This document shows positions 54,299-63,721 of a stretch of DNA of 64,000 bases, one piece after another (the first letter of the stretch is position 1; each line of letters starts with the position of its first letter). This DNA is from Haladaptatus sp. R4 (GTDB lineage: Archaea; Halobacteriota; Halobacteria; Halobacteriales; Haladaptataceae): NCBI RefSeq assembly GCF_001625445.1, contig NZ_LWHG01000029.1, positions 310,001 through 374,000 on the forward strand, written 5' to 3'. Made by a program: the position numbers and the translations under genes. The notes beneath the pieces are model-generated. The model had not been told where the DNA came from and searched no databases. It worked only from the letters and a program-made list of their open reading frames with translations.

Positions 54299-55464
54299 AT
54301 GGAGAAACAAAACCGCCCGATGGAACCCGAGGTGCAACATCCGATGTTCGCTGCGGTGGAAACCAGCCGACGGCGAGCGACTCTCGCGATACTGCTCGAC
54401 CGAACGGCGGCAACGGACGAGCGGGAACTCGCCCGTCTCCTCGCGGCGACCGAGGAGGGAACACCGGTGGCGGACGTTTCGGAGGAAGACGTGCAGACCA
54501 ACCGCCTCGACCTCCACCACAAACAACTCCCGGTGTTACGGAACAGCGGTCTCGTTGACTGGAACGAGGGGACCGGAACCGTGACCACGACGGACCACCG
54601 CGCGCTTACCGACCCGCGATTCCGGCAACTCCTCGAAACCGAGGAAACGGGGGTCGACGACGTCCTGTTCGGTTTGTCGGACCGACGCCGCCGGTATCTC
54701 CTCTCCGTCCTCCGTGACAATTGGGAGACCCGAACCGCAGTGTCGCGCTCGGTCCTCGCCCGTCGAATCGCTCGACACGAAACCGATACGGAGGAACCGG
54801 ATCAGTCGACGCTCGACGAAATCCTGCTGGCCCTGACCCACATCCATCTCCCGATGCTCGCGACGGCCGATATCGTCCGATACAACCCCGAATCCGGTCG
54901 GGTTGCGTACGCCGGAAATCCAGCGCTCGAACGGGTCGTGACGATCTTCAACGAACCGGACAACCGCTCGGTGAGCAGGCTCGTTGGATTCTTCGGCGGG
55001 TTATTGACCTCCTATCAGGAGGCGGGTGGGGGGCGGGCACCTCGCTCGACTGGCCGAGTTTCTGGAGAGACCCGCATCATGGGTAGACCGCTGGAACTGT
55101 GGGCGTTCATCTTCGCCAACACGCTGCTGTTCGTGATGAGCAGTCTACTGATGACGCTGAGCTTCATCGCGTACTATCAGAACCCGAAAATGAAATCGTA
55201 TCTGCTCTCCACCATCGGGTTCGTATTCATCGTCCTCGGCGGTCTCGTGGACCCGGTGTATCGACTAATAATCCGTGGCGAATACTTCCTGAACGGCACC
55301 GAACGCCTGCTCCTCCAGTCGAGCGAAGGCGTGCTGCTGTCGATCGGGCTTGGCCTCCTCTTCTACGCCATCATGCGCCACGACGTCGCTCATCGCCGAC
55401 GGATGGCCACGATTCCATGGACACGGACATCTACGGCTTCGACGAACACCGGCACGACGATTGA
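54299..55464 (+). CDS. DUF7344-type winged-helix membrane protein, frameshift near the C-terminus
   Basis: About 388 residues with two tandem haloarchaeal DUF7344-like winged-helix domains (about residues 15-105 and 125-215; each has RRRATLAILLD- or RRRYLLSVLRD-like openings and a DLHHKQLPVL or HIHLPML helix). After a Gly/Arg linker come three to four membrane helices (about 260-345). Such proteins are thought to be membrane-tethered regulators; that is an inference. Near 55410 a base is missing; the true tail is DSMDTDIYGFDEHRHDD ending at 55464, not the 413-residue run-on. With this correction it ends 12 bases before the convergent HTH-10 gene. Confidence 0.8.
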
Positions 55465-55476
55465 ACGACCCGTCGG

Positions 55477-56152
55477 CTATTTTCCCTCTCCTTCGGCACC
55501 CCGACCGACCATGACCGTGTTTTTGATCAGGTTCTTGTGACCGCGATGCAGGCGCTCGGAGAGCGCCTGCTGGGGAGATGTCGAGGTCCCGCGCGAGATC
55601 GTCCATCGTGACCTCCTGTGGAATCTCGAAGTAGCCGCGCTCGAACGCGGCTTCGAGCGTCTCCTGTTGTTGCTCCGTGAGGCCGAACCGGCCGCCTTTC
55701 CCCTCGTCCAACCGGTAAATGCGCTTGACGTCGAACGTCAGGTCGTTGTTCGTACAGTAATCGTACGTTCTCGACAGCGAACCGTACTCCGGAAACAGCG
55801 CCCGGACGTGCCACATTCCGTCCCGTCCGAACGCCGCCAAAATGGTTCCCTCCTCTTCGACCAGAATTTGCACGAGCGTCTGGATGGAATCTATCCAGTC
55901 CATCTGGTACAGCCATTCGCCGTCGAGTTCGGCGACCAACCGAACGTTCGCGGTGCTCGGGTCGCCCTCCAGCGCCCCCTGTACCCGCTCGCCGTCGGCA
56001 TCTTCTCCACTCACCCAGATGAACGGCATGACTCGCTCGGGGTCGTGAGCGACGATTCGCTCGATTTCGAACGCCAACCCCTCTACCGCCGTCCCCGTTT
56101 CCCAGAGCGCGAATTCGTCCGCCGGAATTTCCGCCTCTACGACGACACCCAT
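55477..56152 (-). CDS. HTH-10 family regulator (bacterio-opsin activator-like), frameshift near the C-terminus
   Basis: A haloarchaeal transcription regulator of about 224 residues. The N-terminal part (MGVVVEAEIPADEFALW to about 155) matches the GAF/HTH-associated domain of Bat-like proteins. The C-terminal HTH-10 starts at FGLTEQQQETLEAAFERGYF and continues VTMDDLARDLDIS. The G4 run at 55572-55575 (C4 on the coding strand) has one base too many; with C3 the frame reads QQALSERLHRGHKNLI, the expected recognition helix, and ends at 55477. It probably responds to light, redox or another small signal, as its relatives do (inference). Confidence 0.85.
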
Positions 56153-56263
56153 GACCGATACTAACGTTCGCTACTGCAATAACGGGCACGCCCACGGGGG
56201 AGATATTTACGAGCGGATACGAAACCGGTACACAATTTTACCAGCGGATACGAAACCGGTACA

Positions 56264-56917
56264 CTACTCTTCGGTTACCGATTCGATACCTTCCGATATC
56301 GCCACGCTCCGTGTGTTCTTCTCCGTCTCGATTCGCCATCGCTCGATGTCCTCGTACTCCGCCAGCAGGTCGCTGACGCTCCGTTTCAGCGAATCGTCGT
56401 TGACGTTTACCTCGAACCGATACTGCGGCCGTCCGGACCCGATTCGGTCGATGTTCGCGCTGACGAGCGCGTTGTCGAAGTAACACGGCGATACTTTCGT
56501 CATCACGTGTTTGTACACCGTGTTCTCGACCGCACGGAGGCCTTTCCGCGCCGCCGTGTCGGCCGCACGGGTCGCGTGTTCCACCGCTTCTTGCCCCTCT
56601 TCGGCCGCGTCCTCTAAATCACCGTCTTCGAGCTCTTGAATCGTCCCCCCAATACTATCCCCCGCGGTACTGATATCTTCCAGCGGAGTTTTCCCGGCTT
56701 TTTCACCGTCCCCCTCGCTCGTGCTGGCCTGTTCCGCGGTCTTCTCGTTGACCTCTTCCCCGAATCGTTCCTCCGCCTTTGGACGCCACTCGTCCCAGTC
56801 CTCGAACTCTGCCCCGGAAATCCCTTCCGCTTCCAGCGCGGCAGTGATGCGCTCGCCGTGCTCGACCACGGCGACCCATCCACCTTCCTGCTTGAACCCC
56901 GAAACGCTCTCTTCCAT
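56264..56917 (-). CDS. DUF5828-like haloarchaeal protein
   Basis: A 217-residue acidic protein. The N-terminus (EESVSGFKQEGGWVAVVEHG) and the C-terminal half (MTKVSPCYFDNALVSANIDR and RFEVNVNDDSLKRSVSDLL) look like the conserved parts of haloarchaeal DUF5828 proteins. The centre (about residues 50-115) is a Glu/Ala/Gly-rich, probably helical linker. There are no membrane segments or catalytic motifs. It is downstream of the DgoD-like gene on the same strand but 88 bases away. Function unknown. Confidence 0.72.
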   Translation of the reverse strand: MEESVSGFKQEGGWVAVVEHGERITAALEAEGISGAEFEDWDEWRPKAEERFGEEVNEKTAEQASTSEGDGEKAGKTPLEDISTAGDSIGGTIQELEDGDLEDAAEEGQEAVEHATRAADTAARKGLRAVENTVYKHVMTKVSPCYFDNALVSANIDRIGSGRPQYRFEVNVNDDSLKRSVSDLLAEYEDIERWRIETEKNTRSVAISEGIESVTEE

Positions 56918-57005
56918 GGATAGGTGATACGGGGTCAGCGTGGCTATCCTTCGTCCCGGGATATCCCTGCAGTTTATACGCGAACCGGAACTCGCGCCCG
57001 AAGCG

Positions 57006-58157
57006 TTACCACTCGGCGAAACTCCCGTCGTCGTGATGCCAGATTGGATTGTGCCACATCACGTTCGTGTTCGGCACGCTCCCGAACTCGCTCTTCGTCG
57101 ATGGACACGCCGAGTCCCGGCGCGTCCGGTGCCGTCACGTACCCGTCCGCGAAGCCGAACACCGATGGGTCTTCGAGGAGGGCCAAGCCGGTACTCCGTT
57201 CCACGTCGTGAAGGTTCAAACTGTGTTCCTGTACCACGATGTTCCCCGAGCAGAACCCCACTTGGAGGCTGGCGGCGAGCGCGATGGGGCCGAGGGGACA
57301 GTGGGGAACGAGCGCGACACCGTGCGTCTCGGCTATCGTGGCTACCTTTCGCATCTCCGAGATACCCCCGACGTGCGTGATGTCGGGGTTGAAGACGCCG
57401 ACGACGCCGTCGATGAGCGCCTCCTCGAACTCCCACCGCGAGTACAGTCGCTCGCCGGTCGAAACCGGCACCGTGGTGTGCGTGGCGACTTCCCGAAGCC
57501 GTCCGTTCTGCTCCGGCGGAACCGGCTGTTCGAAGTACATCGGGCTGTACTTCTCCAGCGCGCTCACGATCCGTTTCGCCATCGGAAACGAAACGCGGCC
57601 GTGGAAATCGATGCCGATGTCCACGTCGTCGCCGACGGCGGTTCGAACCGCCCGCAATCGGGATTCGACGGCGTCCACTTCCGCCGGAGACGCCAAGGGT
57701 CGAAACTCCATGGTTCCGTTCATCTTCAGCGCGGAGTAACCCGCGGAGACCATCTCGCGGGCCGAGACGGCGATTTCCTCGGGTGATTCGCCGCCGATCC
57801 ACTGGTGAACCCGCAGTCTGTCCCGAACCGGTCCCCCGAGGAGCGCGTGAACGGGCGCGCCGTAGTGTTTTCCCTTGATGTCCCACAGCGCCATGTCGAT
57901 ACCGGCGATGGCGCTCATCAGAATCGGGCCGCCGCGGAAGAACCCGCCGCGATACATCGTCTCCCAGTGTTTCTCGATGGGGAGCGGTCCTCGCCGACGA
58001 GATACGTCTCCAGCAGTTCCTCGACCGCGCCGCGAACCGCCTTGATCCGTCCCTGCACTATCGGCTCTCCCCAGCCGACGGTTCCGTCGGTGGTTTCTAG
58101 CCGCAGGAGGAGCCACCGGGGCGGCACTTCGAACAGTTCGTAGTCGACGATGCGCAT
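57006..58157 (-). pseudogene. D-galactonate dehydratase-like (DgoD type) protein 2, with two frameshifts
   Basis: A paralogue of the gene at 40335 with the same joined length of 383 residues. The ATG at 58157 starts MRIVDYELFEVPPRWLL. A missing base near 57988-57992 shifts the frame after LVGED; the next frame begins LPIEKHWETMYRGGFF and includes MALWDIK, DIGIDFHGR, YFEQP and STGERLYSRWEF. A second shift near 57062-57066 hides the true end, which reads VMWHNPIWHHDDGSFAEW and stops at 57006 (paralogue: VEWYNPTWRNEDGSIADW). It likely dehydrates an aldonate. A class II aldolase gene lies 84 bases upstream, so both may serve one sugar-acid route. Confidence 0.88.
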
Positions 58158-58241
58158 ACGCGACCCTCTCGGTGGAACCACTTGATCCTTCCGTGCATCA
58201 ACGGAACGGGGGAATCAAATGAACGTTCGATGCGACGGTCG

Positions 58242-58901
58242 TTATTCGCTCGTGCCGTAGCTCTCCAGTTTGCCCTGTATCCGCCGAATCTCCTCGTCGG
58301 GGAGGATATCGGGCGTCCCGACGGTGGACGCGAGGTGATGGATCCGGGCGCAGTACTCGACCATCTCGGCCACGTCGAACGCGCTGGCGAGCGAGTCGTC
58401 GGCCGTCAACACGCCGTGGTTTTTCAACAGCGTCGCGTTGAACTCGTCACCGAGTGATTCCGTTGCCGCTTCACCGAGTTCGGGGGTGGCGTGGGTCCGA
58501 TACTCCGCGACCGGGACATGCGTTCCCGCGAACGCCACGAGGTAGTGCGACGCCGGAATCGGTTCGCCGAGCGCCGCGAAGGACGTCGCGTACGGCGAGT
58601 GGGTATGAACGACGCCGCCGACGTCGTCGCGCCGCTCGTACACCGCCAAGTGCATCGGCAGTTCCGTCGATGGCTCCCGGTCGCCCGTGAGGACGTTGCC
58701 GTCGAGGTCCACGACCGGAACGTCCCACACGTCGATTTCGCTGTAGGGGACGCCGGACGGGCTAATGGCGATGTGTTCGTCGTCGATTCGCATGCTCAGG
58801 TTTCCGCCGGTTCCCTCGGTCAGTCCGCGTTCGATGAGTTCGATGCCGTACTCGCGTATCGCGTCCCGTTCGTCGTGATATGGGTCTTCCGTTTCGTCCA
58901 T
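58242..58901 (-). CDS. class II aldolase/adducin family protein (fuculose/ribulose-phosphate aldolase type)
   Basis: A 219-residue zinc aldolase or epimerase-like protein. GTGGNLSMRI and ISPSGVPYSEI bind the phosphate; GVVHTHSPYATSFAA and VAEYRTHATPELGEAA hold the metal-ligand histidines, and LLKNHGVLTAD the third. The ATG at 58901 follows a TTG-like region; another in-frame start lies seven codons upstream. Substrates in the family include L-fuculose-, L-ribulose- and related sugar phosphates. It is between the DgoD-like gene and the ABC importer ATPase gene, all leftward, suggesting a common catabolic unit. Confidence 0.92.
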   Translation of the reverse strand: MDETEDPYHDERDAIREYGIELIERGLTEGTGGNLSMRIDDEHIAISPSGVPYSEIDVWDVPVVDLDGNVLTGDREPSTELPMHLAVYERRDDVGGVVHTHSPYATSFAALGEPIPASHYLVAFAGTHVPVAEYRTHATPELGEAATESLGDEFNATLLKNHGVLTADDSLASAFDVAEMVEYCARIHHLASTVGTPDILPDEEIRRIQGKLESYGTSE

Positions 58902-58930
58902 GTTGTCTCCTATTCGCTCCACCGTTGTGA

Positions 58931-60103
58931 TTACTCCGATGTGACGCCGACGTCAGCCATCCGATCGGAGAGTTCGGATTCCGCTTCCTCGGTGAGTGTT
59001 CGGTGATGAATCGCGTTCCCGGTTTCCGTGTCGAAGAGGTACACCGTCTCGGCGGGGATATCGGCGTACAACTCCTCGCCTTCGTCCACCGGACGCTGGC
59101 CGTCGATCTCCACGACGAACGTGCCGTCGTGCGACTGTTCGACCGGTTTGAGGTACAGATAGCGGATACTACCCATCGGCTCCACGACGTCGACCGTACA
59201 TCGGAACCCGTTCACGCCCTCCTCCTCGGTTCTGATCTCCACGTCTTCCGGTCGGACGCCGATGGTCACGCGCTCGTGTCCCTCGGTGGACGCCGCGATG
59301 TCCTCGGAAAGTTCGTAGTCGAACCCGTCCGCGAGGAGCGTTCGCCCCTCGCGTTCGGCTTCGAAGAAGTTCATCGACGGCGACCCGATGAAACTCGCGA
59401 CGAAGAGGTTTTCCGGCCGGTAGAAGCATTCGAGTGGGGTGCCGATCTGCTGTAACTCGCCTTCGTTGAGGACGACGAGGCGGTCGCCCATCGTCATCGC
59501 TTCCGTCTGGTCGTGGGTGACGTACAGCGTCGTCACGTCCAGTTCGGACTGGAGGCGGTTGATTTCGGTCCGCATGACGGTACGGAGTTTCGCGTCCAAA
59601 TTGGACAGCGGTTCGTCCATCAGGAACGCGTTAGGGTCGCGGACGATGGCGCGGCCGAGCGCGACGCGCTGTCGTTGCCCACCGGACATCTGGGACGGGT
59701 TGTTGTCCAGCAAGTTCTCGATGTCCATCGTCCGTGCAACGCGTTCGACGCGCTCCTCGATTTCCTCGTCCGAGAGGTCGGTGGACATCTTGAGGCCGAA
59801 GCTCATGTTCTCGCGGACGCTCATGTTCGGGTAGAGCGCGTAGTTCTGGAACACCATCGCGATGTCCCGATCGCGTGGCGACATCCCGTTCACGAGTTCG
59901 TCCTGAATCCAGATGTCACCTTCCGTCTGTTGTTCGAGTCCCGATACCATCCGGAGCAGGGTCGATTTCCCGCTCCCGGACGGTCCGACGAGGACGACGA
60001 ACTCGCCATCCCCGATGTCGATGTCGACATCATCGACGGCAGTGATCTCACCCTGCCGACTGTCGAACCGTTTGACGACGCTGTCGATACTGATTCCTGC
60101 CAT
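58931..60103 (-). CDS. sugar ABC transporter ATP-binding protein (MalK/UgpC type) 2
   Basis: An intact 390-residue ATPase. Walker A GPSGSGKST, MVFQNYALYPNMSVREN, signature MSGGQRQR, Walker B FLMDEPLSNLD and VTHDQTEAMTMGD are all visible; the C-terminal OB-fold regulatory domain begins at GSPSMNFFEAE. The ATG at 60103 is preceded by a TTTATTTGG element 26-34 bases upstream. It lies downstream of the two permease genes and the binding-protein gene, completing the second importer. It resembles the frameshifted ATPase at 29113 throughout. Confidence 0.95.
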   Translation of the reverse strand: MAGISIDSVVKRFDSRQGEITAVDDVDIDIGDGEFVVLVGPSGSGKSTLLRMVSGLEQQTEGDIWIQDELVNGMSPRDRDIAMVFQNYALYPNMSVRENMSFGLKMSTDLSDEEIEERVERVARTMDIENLLDNNPSQMSGGQRQRVALGRAIVRDPNAFLMDEPLSNLDAKLRTVMRTEINRLQSELDVTTLYVTHDQTEAMTMGDRLVVLNEGELQQIGTPLECFYRPENLFVASFIGSPSMNFFEAEREGRTLLADGFDYELSEDIAASTEGHERVTIGVRPEDVEIRTEEEGVNGFRCTVDVVEPMGSIRYLYLKPVEQSHDGTFVVEIDGQRPVDEGEELYADIPAETVYLFDTETGNAIHHRTLTEEAESELSDRMADVGVTSE

Positions 60104-60171
60104 TGGTCTAGTATGCTCGTTCTTCCCAAATAAATGTTGACTTTATTCGGTTCATTTCAAATCCCATATAT

Positions 60172-61002
60172 TTATTCCTTCAACACGGCTCCGAAGCTCA
60201 GTCCCGACGCGAGGTAGCGATTCGCGGCGACGAGAAGCACCAACACCGGGATGATCATCGTCATCGACGCGGCCGCCAGCATCGACCACTCGATGTTTCG
60301 GGAGCCGATGAAGCCGTACACCGCCAGCGAAAGCGTCTGTGCGTGGTTGTTCGTGAGGATGAGCGAGAACAGTAGCTCGATCCACGCGAAGATGAAGCTG
60401 ATGATGGCGACGGAGATGATGCCCGGGAGCGCCGAGGGCAACACGACCTTCCGGAACGCCTGTGATCGCGTCGCGCCGTCCACGAGCGCCGCCTCTTCGA
60501 GCGATTCCGGAATGCCGTCGAAGAAGGCCTTCATCACCCAGACCACCAGCGCGATGTTGATGGTCACGTACATGAACACCAATCCGACCAGCGTGTCGTA
60601 GAGGTGGAACGTCCGGAAGATGACGAAGAACGGGATCACCACGGCGATGGGTGGCAACATCCGGGACGACAGTATCCAGATGAGCACGTCCGGCTTCTTC
60701 GGCACGTCGTAGCGCGAGAGGACGTACGCGCCCGGAACGCCGATCACCAGCACGATGATCACCGAGGCGGTGACGCTGATGAGGCTGTTGGTGAGCGCGT
60801 GGACGAACGACGGGTCGTTCGCCAACTGCATGTAGTTGTACACCGTCGGCAGGAACACCCACTTCGGCGGGAGGTCCAGCGCGTGTCCCGGCGGTTTGAG
60901 GGACATGAACCCGATCCAGCAGAGTGGGGCGAGACAGACGAACGCCCACACGAGCAGGACGACGTGTCGCCCCACGTTCTTCGCCCTATTCGAGACCGCC
61001 AT
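60172..61002 (-). CDS. carbohydrate ABC transporter permease (MalG type) 2
   Basis: A 276-residue permease with six predicted helices. The EAA loop is EEAALVDGATRSQAFRKVVLP. The ATG at 61002 overlaps the stop of the upstream permease (ATGA); a GTG lies one codon earlier. The end is at 60172, where the DNA turns AT-rich before the ATPase gene. Part of the second sugar importer. Confidence 0.94.
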   Translation of the reverse strand: MAVSNRAKNVGRHVVLLVWAFVCLAPLCWIGFMSLKPPGHALDLPPKWVFLPTVYNYMQLANDPSFVHALTNSLISVTASVIIVLVIGVPGAYVLSRYDVPKKPDVLIWILSSRMLPPIAVVIPFFVIFRTFHLYDTLVGLVFMYVTINIALVVWVMKAFFDGIPESLEEAALVDGATRSQAFRKVVLPSALPGIISVAIISFIFAWIELLFSLILTNNHAQTLSLAVYGFIGSRNIEWSMLAAASMTMIIPVLVLLVAANRYLASGLSFGAVLKE

Positions 61003-61940
61003 CACTCCAACACCCCCTCGAAGCCGACGACGCGAATCAGCACGTTACAGATGATGAGGACGACGACGAGGTACACGATGGCGAGCGCGCTCGCCGCGCC
61101 GATGTCGATGTACGTGAACCCGGTCTGGAAGATTTGGATGCTGATGAGCTTCGTCGCGTTGCCCGGGCCACCGCGGGTCAGTCCGTACACTGTCCCGAAC
61201 GTACGGAACAGGTCGATGAGGCGGATGAGGAACGCCACGAAGATGACCGGTTTCATGTACGGGATGATGACGTGGACGTACGTCCGCCACGTCGGCGCGC
61301 CGTCGATGCGCGCCGCCTCTTTCAGTTCGTCCGGAACCGACGACATCCCCGCGTAGAGGATGATGAACATGAACGGCGTCCAGTTCCACGCGTCCATGAG
61401 GATGACCGTCAGCAGCGGCAGGTTCGTGAGGAAGTTCGGTGCCACGAAGGGCGTGTACGTGTTGATGGCGTACGCGATGATACCGAGTTGCGGGTCGAGC
61501 ATGATCCGTCCGATCATCGCCAAACTGACCGGCGCGACGGCCATCGGCAGGATGAAGACGATCCTGTAGAACGTCTCGGCCCACCTGTTCTCCACGTTCG
61601 TCAGCAACGCGGCGAGGAAGAACCCGATGACGAGTTCGAGGATCAACGCACACGTCACGAAGATGGCCGTCACCGTGATCGACTTCCAGACGACGGGGTC
61701 GGTGAATATCACCCGGAAGTTGTGGAGTCCGGTGAACGTCCCGAGTTGCTCGGGGTGGACGTAGTTGTAGTTGACGAGGCTGAGGTACAGGTCGTATATT
61801 CCGGGGAAGATCGTGATGAGGAGGACGACGAGCACCATCGGCGTGGCGAGCCACACCGGGAGGTACTCGTTCCACGCGCTGCGGAATCGCCCCTCGGACT
61901 GCGTTCCTTGGTTCGTTCCTGATTGGGTGTCGAGACTCAT
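61002..61940 (-). CDS. sugar ABC transporter permease (MalF type) 2
   Basis: A 312-residue permease with six predicted helices; a polar first 25 residues precede VWLATPMVLVVLLITIFPG. The coupling loop is KEAARIDGAPTWRTYVHVIIP. The ATG at 61940 begins MSLDTQSGTNQGTQSEG. It lies about 120 bases downstream of the binding-protein gene; the gap holds a GGTT/GTCGATT low-complexity patch. Confidence 0.94.
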   Translation of the reverse strand: MSLDTQSGTNQGTQSEGRFRSAWNEYLPVWLATPMVLVVLLITIFPGIYDLYLSLVNYNYVHPEQLGTFTGLHNFRVIFTDPVVWKSITVTAIFVTCALILELVIGFFLAALLTNVENRWAETFYRIVFILPMAVAPVSLAMIGRIMLDPQLGIIAYAINTYTPFVAPNFLTNLPLLTVILMDAWNWTPFMFIILYAGMSSVPDELKEAARIDGAPTWRTYVHVIIPYMKPVIFVAFLIRLIDLFRTFGTVYGLTRGGPGNATKLISIQIFQTGFTYIDIGAASALAIVYLVVVLIICNVLIRVVGFEGVLE

Positions 61941-62060
61941 GGTTTGTCGGTCGAATTCGTCGTTCTGTGGTGGTTCGGTGATCGACGGTTAGTCGATGGT
62001 TGTCGGTTGTCGATTGTTCGGTGGTCCGCCGTCGGTCGGTGGTTCGGTTCTCGATTCATG
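61941..62060. repeat. GTCG/GGTT-rich low-complexity patch between importer genes
   Basis: GGTTGTCG, GATGGTTGTCGG, GTCGATTGTTCGGTGG and related words recur, here G/T-rich on the plus strand. It separates the binding-protein stop from the permease start inside an otherwise tight operon, and may affect mRNA processing or differential expression. Confidence 0.5.
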
Positions 62061-63476
62061 TCAGTTCCCTCCGACGGTCAACTCGGCCTGCTGTGCCGCT
62101 TTCTTCATCGCTGAATCGACGGACTTCCCGCCGGTTATGGCCTTCTGGAGTTGGATGGAGTACTTCTGGGCCCAGACGGGGTACATCGCGTCGTACGGCT
62201 CCGTCTCGGCGCTCTTCAGCGATTCGAGGGACACCTTGCTGAACTCCTCGCCGTACTTCTTCTCGTACGCCTTCTCCGACCAGATGGATTTTCGCGTCGG
62301 GAACGAGGCGCTCCGCTGAATCGCCATCCATCGCTGGGTCGGCTTCGACGTGGCCCAGAGCATGAACAGGAACGCCGCCTCGGAGTGTTTCGCGGCCTTC
62401 GACGTGGACAGTTGCCACGTGAACGCGCCCGGCGCGAACTTGCTTTCCTTCGTCTTCGGCGTCACCATCTTCGCGACGCCGATGTCGCCGCCGTCCGGGG
62501 AGGCGTCCGCCAGGGTCCCCCAGAACAGGTTCGCGTCGTTCATCACGTGCGCGGCGGTGCCCTGTTGCATCGCCGCGACGACTTCGGACCACGTCATGGT
62601 GCCGATGGATGGCGGGCCGTAGTTCTGGAGCGCTTCCACGTAGTACTTGCCCGCCTTCTTCGCCACGTCCGTGTCGAGGCCGGACTTTTCCGGATACGAT
62701 TTCCATAGCTTGCCGCCGTACTCGCGGAGCCACGCGTCCATCGTGTAGACGTTCATCCCGTACCCCTTTTGACCGCGGTTGACGAGCCCCGAGACGCCGT
62801 CTTCGTTCTCCTGAATGACTTTCGCGTTGTGCAGGAACTGGTCCGTCGTCTTCGGAATCGACAGGTCGTGTTTCTCGTAGAGGTCCTTCCGGTAGAACAT
62901 CGTGTGGACCTCGACGGTTATCGGCATCCCCGTCCACTTTTTCGTCCGCCCGGCCCCGTGGACCGCCTCCTGACACACGCCGAGAAGGTCATCCCGGTTG
63001 TACCAGTCCGGGTCGTAGAGGTCGTCGTCCTGGAAGTACGGGTCGAGGTACTGGAGCCACCCGGCCTGCCGGAACTGGTTGACGACTTGGTCCATGAAGA
63101 ACACGTCGAACTTCCCGGCCCCGGTGCTCACGTCGGTCAGCCGCTTCGTTCGGAACTGCTGTTCCGGGAGGATGTTCCACACCACGTCGATCCCCGTGAG
63201 TTTCTCGAACATGGGAACGAGCGGTCGAATACTGTCGATCCACGCGTGCTGGACGGCACCGACGTTGACCTTCTTCCCGGAGTGTTTCTTCCACTCAATG
63301 TTCGCGTCGGTGTACGCCGAGAGGTCGATGGTCCCGTCTCCCTTCGACGGGTCCACGGTCTTCGTTCCGTCGCCCCCCGAGCTCGCACTGCCGCCGCGCG
63401 TACAGCCGCTCAACGTGAGCGCTACACCCGTCCCCGCGTACGCGAGGAAGTCGCGGCGCGTTCTATTCGTCGTCAT
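62061..63476 (-). CDS. extracellular solute-binding protein of a sugar ABC importer 2
   Basis: A 471-residue lipoprotein. The Tat signal (NRTRRDFLAYAG) ends in a lipobox LSGC with Cys25. A Ser/Gly/Asp linker leads to a family 1-type binding domain. The ATG is at 63476. It heads the second importer operon (binding protein, permease, permease, ATPase), read leftward and divergent from the SDR gene at the right end. The ligand is probably a sugar processed by the aldolase and DgoD-like enzyme downstream (inference). Low resemblance to the first importer's binding protein suggests a different ligand. Confidence 0.93.
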   Translation of the reverse strand: MTTNRTRRDFLAYAGTGVALTLSGCTRGGSASSGGDGTKTVDPSKGDGTIDLSAYTDANIEWKKHSGKKVNVGAVQHAWIDSIRPLVPMFEKLTGIDVVWNILPEQQFRTKRLTDVSTGAGKFDVFFMDQVVNQFRQAGWLQYLDPYFQDDDLYDPDWYNRDDLLGVCQEAVHGAGRTKKWTGMPITVEVHTMFYRKDLYEKHDLSIPKTTDQFLHNAKVIQENEDGVSGLVNRGQKGYGMNVYTMDAWLREYGGKLWKSYPEKSGLDTDVAKKAGKYYVEALQNYGPPSIGTMTWSEVVAAMQQGTAAHVMNDANLFWGTLADASPDGGDIGVAKMVTPKTKESKFAPGAFTWQLSTSKAAKHSEAAFLFMLWATSKPTQRWMAIQRSASFPTRKSIWSEKAYEKKYGEEFSKVSLESLKSAETEPYDAMYPVWAQKYSIQLQKAITGGKSVDSAMKKAAQQAELTVGGN

Positions 63477-63721
63477 CGTTCACCCGATCCGTTGCGCTGA
63501 TTCGGTTGCTGGTGTTCATGGTTCTGTGTCCGCCTGTCATCCACACCGCTGTCCCGTGAGGGGACGTCGTGTCACACCGTCCGGTTCGATGCGGTTCAGC
63601 TATCCACGCGAGTAATTTGATTACAGATAATTAAGTATTGTCCTTATCGATGATCACGTTGATAGTTCATATCTCGTATGCTACCACAACGACTATGTTC
63701 AGCGAATCGCTCACCGTAGCC

